Below, piece after piece: positions 42,475 to 52,192 of a DNA stretch of 64,000 nucleotides; position 1 is the stretch's first letter; each line of letters starts with the position of its first letter. The stretch is from the NCBI GenBank assembly GCA_002418835.1, contig DIEX01000031.1:103217-167216 (forward strand), read 5' to 3'. Made by a program: the position numbers and the translations under genes. The notes under the pieces were generated by a model. The model worked only from the letters and a program-made list of their open reading frames with translations. It was not told the DNA's origin and made no database searches. The DNA is from Spirochaetia bacterium UBA5763 (GTDB lineage: Bacteria > Spirochaetota > UBA4802 > UBA5550).

Positions 42475-44280
42475 ATGGGTAAGAAAAGAATAAAGTTTAT
42501 GTGTACAGCATTCAGGGACGGATTCCAGTCTGTATACGGATCAAGGGTGCTCTCAAAAGACTATCTTCCGGTAGTCGAAGCTGCCCGTGACGCTGGCATT
42601 TCATATTTTGAGTCGGGGGGAGGTGCGCAGTTCCAGTCGCTCTTCTTCTACTGCCGTGAAAATGCTTTTGACGTTATGGATGCCTTCAGAAAAGCTGCCG
42701 GGCCTGATGCCAACCTCCAGACACTGGCAAGGGGTGTTAATGTTGTGGGGCTCGATTCACAGCCGGCTGATATTATTGCACTTCACGCGAAGATGTTTAA
42801 AAAGCATGGTGTAACAACTATACGGAATTTCGACGCGCTGAATGATGTCAATAACCTGATATTCAGCGGAAAGTCTATAGCTGATGCAGGACTTAAGCAT
42901 CAGGTATGCGTTACCATGATGGAGCTCCCTCCGGGTTGTTCGGGAGCGCATGATCCTGAATTTTATATGAAGACTTTAAGGTCAATTCTTGATGCGGGAA
43001 TACCCTATGACTCTGTATGCTTTAAGGATGCATCAGGTACATCAGCTCCTTCCAAGGTCTATGAAACAATAAAGCTCGCAAGGAAGATGCTCCCGGAAGG
43101 GACTGTTATAGATTTCCATACTCATGAGACAGCGGGTATCGGTGTCACCTGTTATAAGGCGGCAATTGAAGCCGGTGCTGATTTTATCGACCTTTCAATG
43201 GTTCCTGTTTCAGGAGGTACATGTCAGCCCGATATACTGACCATGTGGCACGCTCTCCGGGGAAGTGAATATGATCTTGATGTTGATGTCGAAAAAGTTA
43301 TTGGTGTTGAGGAATTTTTTCAGGACAGTATGAAGGATTACTTTCTTCCTCCCGAAGCTGTGCGTGTTGATCCCCTTATCCCCTGGAGTCCTATGCCGGG
43401 GGGTGCGCTTACGGCAAATACTCAGATGCTCCGCGATAATAACCTGATGCACAAGTATAACCAGATAATTAAAGCAATGGAGGAGGTTGTTAGGCGCGGA
43501 GGTTTTGGTACCTCTGTTACCCCTGTGTCGCAGTTTTATTTCCAGCAGGCTTTTAATAACGTGATGTTCGGGCCATGGGAAAAAATTGCTGAAGGTTACG
43601 GTAAAATGGTTCTCGGTTACTATGGTAAAACTCCCGTTGAACCTGATCCTGAAATTTTGAAGATCTCCGCAGAGAAATTAGGGATGGCGCCTGCTGATAA
43701 TATCCCCATCGAAATAGATAATTCCAATCCCGCTAAGGGTATGGCACCGGCACGTAACGCGCTTAAGGAAGCCGGGCTCCTCGAATCAGATGAAAATATC
43801 TTTATCGCTGCCGCATGTAAGGAGAAGGGTATTGCTTTTCTGCTGGGCAAAGGTGAAATGGGTGTCAGGAAAAATGAAAAAGCGGAGGTTAAAGCTTCAA
43901 ATCCTCTATCAGCAGGGGCTTCATATACAGTCTCTGTGAACGGTAAAAACTATACTGTTACACTTGATCATGGAAAGACAATTGTTAATGGTAAGATCTA
44001 CAGTACAAGCATAAGGGAGAGCAGTAAGGTAAACGATCCGGTTCAGATGGCTTCAGGTACTCCTGACGGTACAGAGATAAAGTCCCCTCTTCCCGGAAAA
44101 GTTTTTAAAATTATTTGTGATATAGGGGAGCATGTTGAGACAGGTGATACAATCCTTATCCTTGAATCTATGAAAATGGAGACCAGGATAAATTCGACTG
44201 TGTCCGGAACAGTTTCCGAGCTTCTTGTGTCAGAGGGTGACCAGGTGCAGACTAATGATGTTCTTGTGCTTGTGAGCTGA
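42475..44280 (+). CDS. oadA: Oxaloacetate decarboxylase alpha subunit (carboxyltransferase plus biotin domain)
   Basis: 601 residues, cytoplasmic side. TIM-barrel carboxyltransferase (about 1-300), PYC_OADA domain (about 310-480) and C-terminal biotinyl domain (about 525-600) with ESMKMETRI. Metal and catalytic residues are visible: Asp in FRDGFQSVYGSRV, Lys in VCFKDASG and the HTH in DFHTHETAG. The usual RDAHQS-x-ATR block reads RDGFQSVYGSR, a divergent version. ATG 42475 follows GGTGAAATTG; an in-frame codon at 42463 is less likely. Product of the reaction is pyruvate from oxaloacetate, giving a Na+ gradient. Confidence 0.88.
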   Translation: MGKKRIKFMCTAFRDGFQSVYGSRVLSKDYLPVVEAARDAGISYFESGGGAQFQSLFFYCRENAFDVMDAFRKAAGPDANLQTLARGVNVVGLDSQPADIIALHAKMFKKHGVTTIRNFDALNDVNNLIFSGKSIADAGLKHQVCVTMMELPPGCSGAHDPEFYMKTLRSILDAGIPYDSVCFKDASGTSAPSKVYETIKLARKMLPEGTVIDFHTHETAGIGVTCYKAAIEAGADFIDLSMVPVSGGTCQPDILTMWHALRGSEYDLDVDVEKVIGVEEFFQDSMKDYFLPPEAVRVDPLIPWSPMPGGALTANTQMLRDNNLMHKYNQIIKAMEEVVRRGGFGTSVTPVSQFYFQQAFNNVMFGPWEKIAEGYGKMVLGYYGKTPVEPDPEILKISAEKLGMAPADNIPIEIDNSNPAKGMAPARNALKEAGLLESDENIFIAAACKEKGIAFLLGKGEMGVRKNEKAEVKASNPLSAGASYTVSVNGKNYTVTLDHGKTIVNGKIYSTSIRESSKVNDPVQMASGTPDGTEIKSPLPGKVFKIICDIGEHVETGDTILILESMKMETRINSTVSGTVSELLVSEGDQVQTNDVLVLVS

Positions 44281-44295
44281 TATTGCCATACATAG

Positions 44296-44319
44296 GGGCT
44301 GTCTTAAAAAAGACAGCCC
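44296..44319. terminator. Hairpin between oadA and a convergent gene
   Basis: GGGCTGTCTT and AAGACAGCCC form a 10-bp stem around AAAA, 15 bp past the oadA stop. Confidence 0.75.
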
Positions 44320-44340
44320 TGATTGTTTCGTGATTTATTC

Positions 44341-44832
44341 TCACTCTTCGGTTTCTTCATTGTAGTTGTTATCTTCGGCATCATCAGATACTCCGATGTT
44401 TTCCATTATTCTGTTTAGTTTCGCGAGGGCTTTCTGAACTGCGGGATCGCTATAGTACTGGGCGAATTTCTGAAAGTCGGCATTCTTATCACTTCCGGAC
44501 ATCTGCTCTGCCCACTCTCTCTGGACTCTTTCATAATCATTCATATCATCAGAATCATCTTCACTTTCATCATCTTCTTCTGCCATGTAGGCATATTTTT
44601 TTTCCATAGTTTTTATCTGAGGAGTTAGTTTTTCCATCTGATCAGCGTACCTGTTAATAACCGCAGCAAGTTCATTGGCGCTTTTGACTTTTGTAAGTGC
44701 ATTATAATAATCAGATGATATTTTTGTGATTTTATCTGTGAGAGCTTTAAGGTCAGCAGGCATCTTTTCTTTAGCAAAACAAATGGATGCTGAAGTAAGT
44801 ATAATAAGTAAAACAGCAGTAATTCTTTTCAT
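44341..44832 (-). CDS. Small secreted acidic helical protein, unrecognised
   Basis: 163 residues with a signal peptide (about 1-20, ending CFAKEK). The rest is predicted coiled or helical and very acidic: YMAEEDDESEDDSDDMNDYE around 86-105 and EDNNYNEETEE at the end. Function unknown; it may bind cations or another envelope protein. It is alone on its strand between oadA and a chemoreceptor gene. Confidence 0.55.
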   Translation of the reverse strand: MKRITAVLLIILTSASICFAKEKMPADLKALTDKITKISSDYYNALTKVKSANELAAVINRYADQMEKLTPQIKTMEKKYAYMAEEDDESEDDSDDMNDYERVQREWAEQMSGSDKNADFQKFAQYYSDPAVQKALAKLNRIMENIGVSDDAEDNNYNEETEE

Positions 44833-45012
44833 GTCAATACCTCATGTTATAATGGAAAAATTATAATCTGATGCTTTAAATAGTCAAGTTTTTCATTAAA
44901 ACTTCTTTCAGTTGTTCTGCATAGAATCTGTTTAATATCAGTTTTTAATATAAAATTTGAATAAATTTAAAATAATGTTATTTTATATACAAGTTCATCT
45001 CCGGAGGTTCAT

Positions 45013-46632
45013 ATGAAGAGTTTAAGGCTTGAAGTTATAATGCTTACTTTGGGAACAGGTTTAGGTGTTCTTGTTCTTATTATATCTATCTGTATATTCG
45101 CCATAAACAGAAACAGCAGCCAGTTGCTGCAGCTGAATGAGGATATAATATTCAAAGACTATGATAAAAACATAAATAATCAGGTGGAGAATGTAATCTC
45201 TTTAATCGGAGCTGTAAGAAAATACCAGATTGCAAATAACCTGTCGGATCAGCAGGGGAAATTACTGGCAAGAGAACTTGTACGTGACCTGAGATATGAT
45301 AAAGAAAACTACTTCTGGATTGATGATTTTGAAGGGATAAATATTCTGCTCCCTCCAAATCCCGCCGGTGAAGGTAAATCGAGGATTAATCTCCGGGATG
45401 TAAATGGAAAGGAGATGGTTAAGGAACTGATAGCAAACGGAAAATTGCCTGAAGGGGGGTACACTGATTACTGGTTTCCCCGCCCCGGAGAAAAAGATGC
45501 AAGCAGAAAGAGAGGGTATACAAAATCTTTTGATGCTTATAGGTGGGTAGTGGGTACAGGGAATTATGTTGATGATATGGAAAAAATTGTAGCGGAGCAG
45601 ATAGCTGCAAATGCCAGGTATATAAGGACTTTATTTTTTGTCGTTCTGGCAGTGGGAGGGGCAATTTCAGTCATAGTTATCATCATGTCTGTATTTTTCG
45701 GTAATTCGCTCTCACGCCCTGTTGTTGAATCAGCAAAGGTGGCGAATAAACTGGCAGAGGGTGATCTCACCGGCAGAATTGATATAAAATATGAAAACAG
45801 AAAAGATGAAGTTGGTACACTTGTAAAAAGTATCAATGCTGCAATTGAAAAACTGGAGAAGATGATCACTTCAATTGCAACAGCTATGCAGAGCCTTTAC
45901 TATGCTACTGATCAGATAAACCAGGGGAACCAGAACCTTTCACAGCGCACAACAGAACAGGCCTCTGCACTGGAGGAGATTGCTTCAACTATTGAGGAAA
46001 CAAGTGCAACAATTACACAGAATACTGAAAATGCAAGACATGCAGACACCACATCCATCGCATCGTATGAATTCGCTGAAAAGGGGGGAGAGCTTGTAAA
46101 TGCTGCTGTCTCATCAATAAATGAAATCAGTGAGTCCAGTAAAAAGATCGGAGAGATTATCTCTGTAATAAATGAAATTGCATTTCAGACAAATCTTCTG
46201 GCTCTCAATGCTGCTGTTGAGGCGGCACGGGCAGGGGACCAGGGGAGAGGCTTTGCTGTTGTTGCGGGGGAGGTGAGAAACCTTGCTCAAAGATCGGGAG
46301 CTGCCGCGAAACAGATAGGTGAGCTTATAAGAGAATCAATTGAAAAGATCGATAAGGGTACTGAAGAGGCAAACAGGAGCGGTGATGCTATTGATGAAAT
46401 CATTAAATCAGTAAAAAATGTGACACGGCTTATCTCTGAGATTACAGCAGCAAGTGATGAGCAGAAGTCCGGTATTGATCAGATTAATACAGCAGTAATG
46501 GAGCTTGATAATATGACTCAGCAGAATGCGGCACTTGTTGAGGAGACTGCATCCGCCAGTGAGGAGATGGCTTCACAGGCAATGAACCTTATGGAGCAGA
46601 TGAAGATGTTCAAAACAGAGAAGGAAGTATGA
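45013..46632 (+). CDS. Methyl-accepting chemotaxis protein with single Cache sensor
   Basis: 539 residues. Membrane helix (about 7-28), periplasmic sCache_2-type domain (about 35-195) with NYFWIDDFEGINILLPPNP, GGYTDYWFPRPGEK and YRWVVGTGNYVDDME, second membrane helix (about 200-223), HAMP (about 225-280) and signalling rod with the tip IAFQTNLLALNAAVEAARA and GFAVVAGEVRNLAQRSG. Cache domains of this type often sense small carboxylic acids, which would suit the metabolism nearby, but the ligand is inference. GGAGG lies 5 nt before the ATG. Confidence 0.92.
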   Translation: MKSLRLEVIMLTLGTGLGVLVLIISICIFAINRNSSQLLQLNEDIIFKDYDKNINNQVENVISLIGAVRKYQIANNLSDQQGKLLARELVRDLRYDKENYFWIDDFEGINILLPPNPAGEGKSRINLRDVNGKEMVKELIANGKLPEGGYTDYWFPRPGEKDASRKRGYTKSFDAYRWVVGTGNYVDDMEKIVAEQIAANARYIRTLFFVVLAVGGAISVIVIIMSVFFGNSLSRPVVESAKVANKLAEGDLTGRIDIKYENRKDEVGTLVKSINAAIEKLEKMITSIATAMQSLYYATDQINQGNQNLSQRTTEQASALEEIASTIEETSATITQNTENARHADTTSIASYEFAEKGGELVNAAVSSINEISESSKKIGEIISVINEIAFQTNLLALNAAVEAARAGDQGRGFAVVAGEVRNLAQRSGAAAKQIGELIRESIEKIDKGTEEANRSGDAIDEIIKSVKNVTRLISEITAASDEQKSGIDQINTAVMELDNMTQQNAALVEETASASEEMASQAMNLMEQMKMFKTEKEV

Positions 46633-46685
46633 TTTATTTGTTTAATAAATTTTATTTTTAAGAGTCGGGTTTATCCGTTAATTAT

Positions 46686-49373
46686 ATGGATCTTAAAACT
46701 TATTTAAAGAAAATAATATTTGCCATGCTGCTGTTAATAATGGCGCACAGTTGCGTTCATGCTTCAGAAAAAAAGAATGTTCTGATATTGAATTCATATC
46801 ACCAGGGTTATAAATGGACAGATGATGAAGTGCGGGGCATTGTCAATGGCCTATTTCCTGAACAGGACAATATTAAAACATATATTGAGTACATGGGTAC
46901 AAAATGGAACTTCAGCAGCGAATACTTAAAAGAACTATGTATTCTGTATAAAAAAAAGTTCAACCAGGTAAACTTCGATGTAATAGTATCTACAGATGAT
47001 GATGCTTTTAATTTTCTTAAAAAATACCGTGATAGTGTGTTCGGTAGAGTACCGGTAGTTTTCTGCGGACTTAACTGGGTAACCCCCGGGAAATTGAGCG
47101 GTATGGGGAGCGTCACAGGCGTTAACGAAACTACTGATATTTCACTAAATTTGTATCTTATGATGAAGATTCATCCTGAAGTAAAGAGGATATATGTAAT
47201 AATTGATTCCACAACAACAGGGATTTCAGTATATAATAAACTCATTGAAATAATGCCTCAGTACAGCGGCAGGATTGAGATAATACCTTTGTATGACCTT
47301 CCAATGAAGACTCTTATTGACAGGGTCTCTTCCATTGAAAGTGATTCTCTTGTCCTGCTGACTATTTTCAGCAGGGATGGTTCCGGGCAGTTTTTTGAGT
47401 ACAATGAATACTCTGAAATTATAACCGGTAATAGCAGAGTTCCGGTCTACGGCCTGTGGGATTTTTATCTTGGCCACGGAATTCTCGGGGGTAACCTGGC
47501 AAACGGATATTCGCAGGGCATCACAGCCGGGAATATTGCTTTAAGGGTACTTAATGGCGAGTCAGTGGAAAGCATTCCTGTGATTCTGGATAGTCCCAAT
47601 ACTTACATGTTCGATTTTTTTCAGATGAAGAGGTTCGGGATTGGAAGAGATCTGATCCCCGCAGCCAGTACGGTAATAAATGAGCCTTCGTCTTTCTACT
47701 CTGTGAATAAAAAGATCTTCAGTTTTATTATAGCATTAACTTTTGCATTAACGATTTTTTCAGTGGTGCTGGTGTTAAATATTCGCAGGAGATATATCGC
47801 GGAAAAATCGCTGAAGGAAAGTGTTGAGCAGTACAGTACACTTGTGAACAACCTTAATGTCGGGGTATTCAGGAGCAACGGGGTTCCTGATGGGTGCTTT
47901 ATCCAGGTTAATCCTGTTATGATAAAAATATTCGGATATGATGACAGGGAAGAATTTATAAAAGTTCCAGTCAGAGACCTGTACCAGGACCCTTCCGGAA
48001 GAGATAATTTTTTAAATAACCTGAAAGATTTAAAAACAATAAACAATATTGAACAGCAGATGAAGAGGAGGGATGGTTCGCTGATATCTGTATCTGTTAC
48101 CGGGAGCGCGGTTTTTAATGAAGACGGGACAATAAATTACGTTGATGGTATTCTTGAAGATATAACTGAAAAGAAGAGGATGGAAACGGAAATAAGGCAT
48201 GCCCAGAAAATGGATACAATAGGGACTCTTGCCAGCGGCATTGCTCATGATTTTAATAATGCGCTGGGTGCCCTGATTGGCGCCGTCAGTCTCATGGATC
48301 ATAAACTCAGTACCGGTATACCAATGACTCTGGAGAAGCAGCTTGAGTATATAGCGGTAATGAAAGAATCGGGGGACAAGGGTATCTCCATGGTTAAAAG
48401 GCTCCTCTCTCTTGCAAGAAAGAATGATTCGGATTACAGGTCTTTCAATATAAATGAGGTTGTAAAAAGAGTAGTAGCACTGCTGACGGGTGTGATTGAT
48501 AAGAGCGTATCCGTAAACTCTTCGTATTACGAAGATAAGGCTTTATCAATGGGGGACCCTGCGCAGATTGAGCAGGTGCTTTTGAATCTATGCATAAATG
48601 CCGGACATGCCATGACCATAATGAGGGCGAATCATGAGCAATGGGGCGGCTCACTGAGCATTATGATAAATAAAGTTTTTCCTGACAGGTATATTTCAAG
48701 GACTCACGCTGAAGCATCTGAAAAAGAATTCTGGAGTATATCTGTGGCCGATACCGGAACAGGGATGTCCGGAGAGGTGATAAGCAGGATATTTGAACCT
48801 TTTTTTACAACAAAAGGTGAAGGTTCAGGCACAGGACTTGGGCTGGCAATGGTTCAGAAAATCGTAAATGAGCATCTGGGGTTTATTGATGTATATTCAG
48901 AACCTGGTGTGGGGACAACTTTTAAAATTTATCTGCCGGTTTATTATGGTGAATCAGAATACAGGCCGCCCGTTATAAGCCCGGGTGATTTAAAAGGGAG
49001 CGGCAGAGTTCTGCTTGTTGAAGATGAACTACTGATTATGAAAATTGCTGAGGAGATACTGAAAGACTGCGGATATGAAGTTTACTGTGCTGATAACGGT
49101 GAAAGCGCACTTGAAATTTTCAGAGAGAAATACAATGAAATAAGTGCAGTTGTCATGGACATGGCAATGCCTGTGATGTCAGGGTTTGTGGCTTTCAGTG
49201 AAATGAGGAAAATTTCGCCCTCTGTCCGTGTGCTGATTGCGTCAGGATGCAGGCAGGACAGCAGAGTGGATGAAGTACTTTTATCTGGTGGAGCGGATTT
49301 TATTGAGAAACCATATACTGTTGAAGAACTGGCGCTGGCAGTGAGGAATCTCATAGAGACGGGGAGTATCTGA
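46686..49373 (+). CDS. Hybrid histidine kinase with ABC-substrate-binding-like sensor
   Basis: 895 residues. Signal peptide (about 1-26), periplasmic domain of the ABC_sub_bind type (about 30-325: VLILNSYHQGYKWTDDEV, VPVVFCGLNWV, GVNETTDI, PVYGLWDFYLGHGILGG), membrane helix (about 345-366), PAS (about 380-495), NtrB-like HisKA with His521 in GIAHDFNNALGA, HATPase (N box NLCINAGHAM, G box DTGTGMSG, GTGLGLAM) and receiver with Asp825 in VVMDMAMPV. No DNA-binding output. It follows the Cache chemoreceptor by 54 bp and may be co-transcribed with it. Confidence 0.9.
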   Translation: MDLKTYLKKIIFAMLLLIMAHSCVHASEKKNVLILNSYHQGYKWTDDEVRGIVNGLFPEQDNIKTYIEYMGTKWNFSSEYLKELCILYKKKFNQVNFDVIVSTDDDAFNFLKKYRDSVFGRVPVVFCGLNWVTPGKLSGMGSVTGVNETTDISLNLYLMMKIHPEVKRIYVIIDSTTTGISVYNKLIEIMPQYSGRIEIIPLYDLPMKTLIDRVSSIESDSLVLLTIFSRDGSGQFFEYNEYSEIITGNSRVPVYGLWDFYLGHGILGGNLANGYSQGITAGNIALRVLNGESVESIPVILDSPNTYMFDFFQMKRFGIGRDLIPAASTVINEPSSFYSVNKKIFSFIIALTFALTIFSVVLVLNIRRRYIAEKSLKESVEQYSTLVNNLNVGVFRSNGVPDGCFIQVNPVMIKIFGYDDREEFIKVPVRDLYQDPSGRDNFLNNLKDLKTINNIEQQMKRRDGSLISVSVTGSAVFNEDGTINYVDGILEDITEKKRMETEIRHAQKMDTIGTLASGIAHDFNNALGALIGAVSLMDHKLSTGIPMTLEKQLEYIAVMKESGDKGISMVKRLLSLARKNDSDYRSFNINEVVKRVVALLTGVIDKSVSVNSSYYEDKALSMGDPAQIEQVLLNLCINAGHAMTIMRANHEQWGGSLSIMINKVFPDRYISRTHAEASEKEFWSISVADTGTGMSGEVISRIFEPFFTTKGEGSGTGLGLAMVQKIVNEHLGFIDVYSEPGVGTTFKIYLPVYYGESEYRPPVISPGDLKGSGRVLLVEDELLIMKIAEEILKDCGYEVYCADNGESALEIFREKYNEISAVVMDMAMPVMSGFVAFSEMRKISPSVRVLIASGCRQDSRVDEVLLSGGADFIEKPYTVEELALAVRNLIETGSI

Positions 49374-49376
49374 AGT

Positions 49377-49407
49377 TTCCGCGCCTCCATGTTTTAAAGG
49401 CGCGGAA
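49377..49407. terminator. Bidirectional terminator between kinase and CoA-transferase genes
   Basis: TTCCGCGCCT and AGGCGCGGAA form a perfect 10-bp stem around 11 nt. It lies between convergent genes. Confidence 0.8.
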
Positions 49408-49414
49408 CAGATTA

Positions 49415-51133
49415 TTAATTCCTCATACTATTGATCCAGTTCAGTCTGAAATTTTTACCGGAAACTACAGCCTTGTCATATATTTCGACCATGCCATCTT
49501 CCGGAAGGTTTATCCTGGCTTCACTGTTCGCAATAATATCTCTCTCAACATTAATCCCGGGAGCCACACTTACAAGTTCAAGGCCTTTTTCTGTCAGTTT
49601 GAATGCTGCAAGGTGTGTAACATAATAAACTTCTTTTCCTGCTTTCAGCGCCTCCTTCGCAGAAAAGGTTATTTCATCCACTCTTTTCACAAATTTTGGA
49701 ATACCTGGTTCAATAACAGTAAGCTCATTGTTTTTGATCCTGATTTTACTTTTTGCCATGAAGGCTCCGACAAATATTATTTTTCTCGCATTAGCCACGA
49801 GGTTCAGAAATCCTCCAGGACCGATGTAATTTTTTGCTCCTTCAGCTTTTTTAGAAACATTTACATTCCCCTCCTCATCAACCTGAAGTGTCCCGAGAAT
49901 TGTTATGTCGAGATTCCTCTCAACAAGGTGAAACATCTCAGCTGAACTCATCAGTTTTTTCGGATTAAATGCAAGCCCGAAGAAAAAACCGGGAGCCGGT
50001 GTGCCTCCATAAATCCCTGTTTCAAGCATGAAAGTAAGTTTGTCCCCGATACCTGACTGCATTATCTGTCTGCTCACCTCCTGCGGGAGTCCGTAACCTA
50101 TTACACAATGAGCCTCGGGCTGTGATATGTCAGAAAATATAGAAGCTGCCTGTCTCGCAAGTATCAGGTCTTTTTCACTCCTTTCGGGATCTGCTTTTAG
50201 AACAGCATTGAGGGCTTTTATTTTAGCTCTGGCTTTCTCTATATTGCCTTCGCCTCCGGGAACAAGTTCCTTCCACGGTTTTCTCTGCTCCACTGTTCCT
50301 GTTATATCGTTTGTGGGATTGACTACAATTGCATCGATGTATTCCGCTTTTATGTAAATTGCTGATTCATCCTTCGGAATAATTTTTGTAACCGTAACAA
50401 TTGAAACTCCGCCGTTTCTCTTCGCAGCAAGCACCGCCTCTTTTGCCTCAGAATATATCACGGCCTCCTTAACATAGATATTGCCCTCTATGTCTGCTGA
50501 GGGGGCAATAACCACTGCCGCATTAACAGCGGGAATCCTGTACTTCAGCCTGTCTCCATCTACTTCAACAAGCTGTTCTCCAAGGCCCGGGATCACCTGT
50601 GATCCTGCTCCAACACGGGGGTCCATGAATGTGCCCACTCCGACTTTGGTTGTGATATAATCTCTACCCTGGCCCTGGGCTTCTGCGAGATGAGCAATTA
50701 CCCCCTGCGGGAGTACGCCAAGTATACATTCGCCCGCTTCGGCAAGAGCAAGCTGGGCTCTTGCTGTCTCAAGGTGGCCTGAAATAAATTCAGTATTAAG
50801 ACCTTTAAGGCCCACATCTTCCACACTTCCCGGTATCTTTCCACGGGCGCCTGCTCCACCTGCTGTTATCACAGTGAGATTTTTCGGCGAACCTATGGAT
50901 TTGTATCTGTGTCCTATTGCGCTCCAGAGAATCGCAGGGCGTGCGGAAACAGTCATACCCATCCCCATTAAACAGGCGTTATCCGGAATAAGCGCCACAG
51001 CATCGCTGGCGCACATGAATTTAGGATTATCAACACCGGGGTGATAGTTGAAATTAAAGTTGCTTATTTTCTTTTTCCATTTCAGGAGTTTAACAACTGC
51101 TATTGCTGTATTTATAGATTCATTAATAAACAT
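49415..51133 (-). CDS. Family I CoA-transferase, propionate/acyl CoA-transferase type
   Basis: 572 residues with fused alpha and beta halves. It moves CoA between short-chain acids through a glutamyl-CoA intermediate. The first half has NLTVITAGGAGARGKIPGS and LGVLPQGVIAHLAE; the second half carries FMLETGIYGGTPAPG, which holds the catalytic Glu, and a final PGINVERDIIANSEARI. Length and order agree with propionate CoA-transferase and YdiF. Within the operon it follows the MaoC-like gene by 20 bp. AGGAGG is 5 nt upstream of the ATG. Substrate unknown; the combination with a MaoC hydratase suggests 3-hydroxyacyl or enoyl acids. Confidence 0.87.
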   Translation of the reverse strand: MFINESINTAIAVVKLLKWKKKISNFNFNYHPGVDNPKFMCASDAVALIPDNACLMGMGMTVSARPAILWSAIGHRYKSIGSPKNLTVITAGGAGARGKIPGSVEDVGLKGLNTEFISGHLETARAQLALAEAGECILGVLPQGVIAHLAEAQGQGRDYITTKVGVGTFMDPRVGAGSQVIPGLGEQLVEVDGDRLKYRIPAVNAAVVIAPSADIEGNIYVKEAVIYSEAKEAVLAAKRNGGVSIVTVTKIIPKDESAIYIKAEYIDAIVVNPTNDITGTVEQRKPWKELVPGGEGNIEKARAKIKALNAVLKADPERSEKDLILARQAASIFSDISQPEAHCVIGYGLPQEVSRQIMQSGIGDKLTFMLETGIYGGTPAPGFFFGLAFNPKKLMSSAEMFHLVERNLDITILGTLQVDEEGNVNVSKKAEGAKNYIGPGGFLNLVANARKIIFVGAFMAKSKIRIKNNELTVIEPGIPKFVKRVDEITFSAKEALKAGKEVYYVTHLAAFKLTEKGLELVSVAPGINVERDIIANSEARINLPEDGMVEIYDKAVVSGKNFRLNWINSMRN

Positions 51134-51153
51134 ATATTCCTCCTTTATTATAT

Positions 51154-52032
51154 TTAATTCTGCGGTGTAAAACGGTATTCGCCGTTTTTAAGAACATATT
51201 TTCCAAGGCTGTTGATCGCATTAAACACGATACGGTCTTTCTCGCCGGAATCGTATCCGATAATCGTGATTTCATCCCCCGGAAGTACCGGAGTGGCAAA
51301 TCGCATCGAAATACCCTTCATCCTTGTCATGTCGCCATTGCATACTTCATCAAGGAGACAATTTGCTGTCATTGCTGCTATGCATACGCCATGCATAACT
51401 GTTCCGGGGAGACCTGCAAGCCGTGCAAGGAACGGACTTGTGTGAATAAAGTTGGAATCACCGGAAACTTTTGCATACTGAAGAGGCTGTTTCTTTACCG
51501 TGCGGAATTTTTTTCTGAAGAGTTCGTGGTCATATATTTTTTCGTTTCTTCTGCCGATTCTCTCTCTGCGTCTCCCCCGGATTATAAAAACTGTATGTGC
51601 CTCGGCAATTCTGCTGTTACCGACAGAAGCAATAGTTTTAAGATCAATCATCTCGCCTGCTGATGAATCTGTTATATTATCTATGCTCATATCCACATCG
51701 ATGATATCCCCCTCATGTATGTGACCAAGCCACTCAATTGTCTGCTGGCCGTGAACAAGTTTCAGGAGGTTCAGCTTGAGTTCTTTATTTACGAGAAAAT
51801 ATTTGAACATAGGGTATAATAGACGGGAGAGGTAGAATGGAGGAACAGTGCAGTTTTCACCTCTGTATCTCACTGGATTATCCAGGGTGGCTTCCACGTA
51901 AGAGTATATGTCATTGCGGGTAATGGGCCCTATGCGGCTTGTGATCCTGTGGCCGATCATTCCCCTGTTGATTCTTTCAGCCCGTATATTTCTCAGCATT
52001 GCAATGAATAACGGAATATTATTCAGTAACAA
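51154..52032 (-). CDS. MaoC-like hotdog protein (enoyl-CoA hydratase or dehydratase)
   Basis: 292 residues with two hotdog halves. The C-terminal half has the hydratase motif in YAKVSGDSNFIHTSPFLARLAGLPGTVMHGVCIAA (catalytic D and H of MaoC/R-hydratases) and RFATPVLPGDEITIIGYD. The N-terminal half (RIGPITRNDIYSYVEATLD, PVRYRGEN) resembles the partner half without a complete active site. The likely reaction is addition of water to a trans-2-enoyl-CoA. The start is TTG (52030-52032) with AGGAGG upstream. It is the first gene of a two-gene unit with the CoA-transferase. Confidence 0.8.
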   Translation of the reverse strand: MLLNNIPLFIAMLRNIRAERINRGMIGHRITSRIGPITRNDIYSYVEATLDNPVRYRGENCTVPPFYLSRLLYPMFKYFLVNKELKLNLLKLVHGQQTIEWLGHIHEGDIIDVDMSIDNITDSSAGEMIDLKTIASVGNSRIAEAHTVFIIRGRRRERIGRRNEKIYDHELFRKKFRTVKKQPLQYAKVSGDSNFIHTSPFLARLAGLPGTVMHGVCIAAMTANCLLDEVCNGDMTRMKGISMRFATPVLPGDEITIIGYDSGEKDRIVFNAINSLGKYVLKNGEYRFTPQN

Positions 52033-52192
52033 GTTGAACCTCCTTTTATATTATTTTTTAATATAAAAGTAACGGGTCACTGATGCTGTTTTCGCATTGA
52101 ATTATGATTTTATATACCGGAAAGTATTCCAGAATTATGATTATGCATAGTTTAACTGTTGTTAAGCGGTATTTTTTTATAAAGATGGATGC

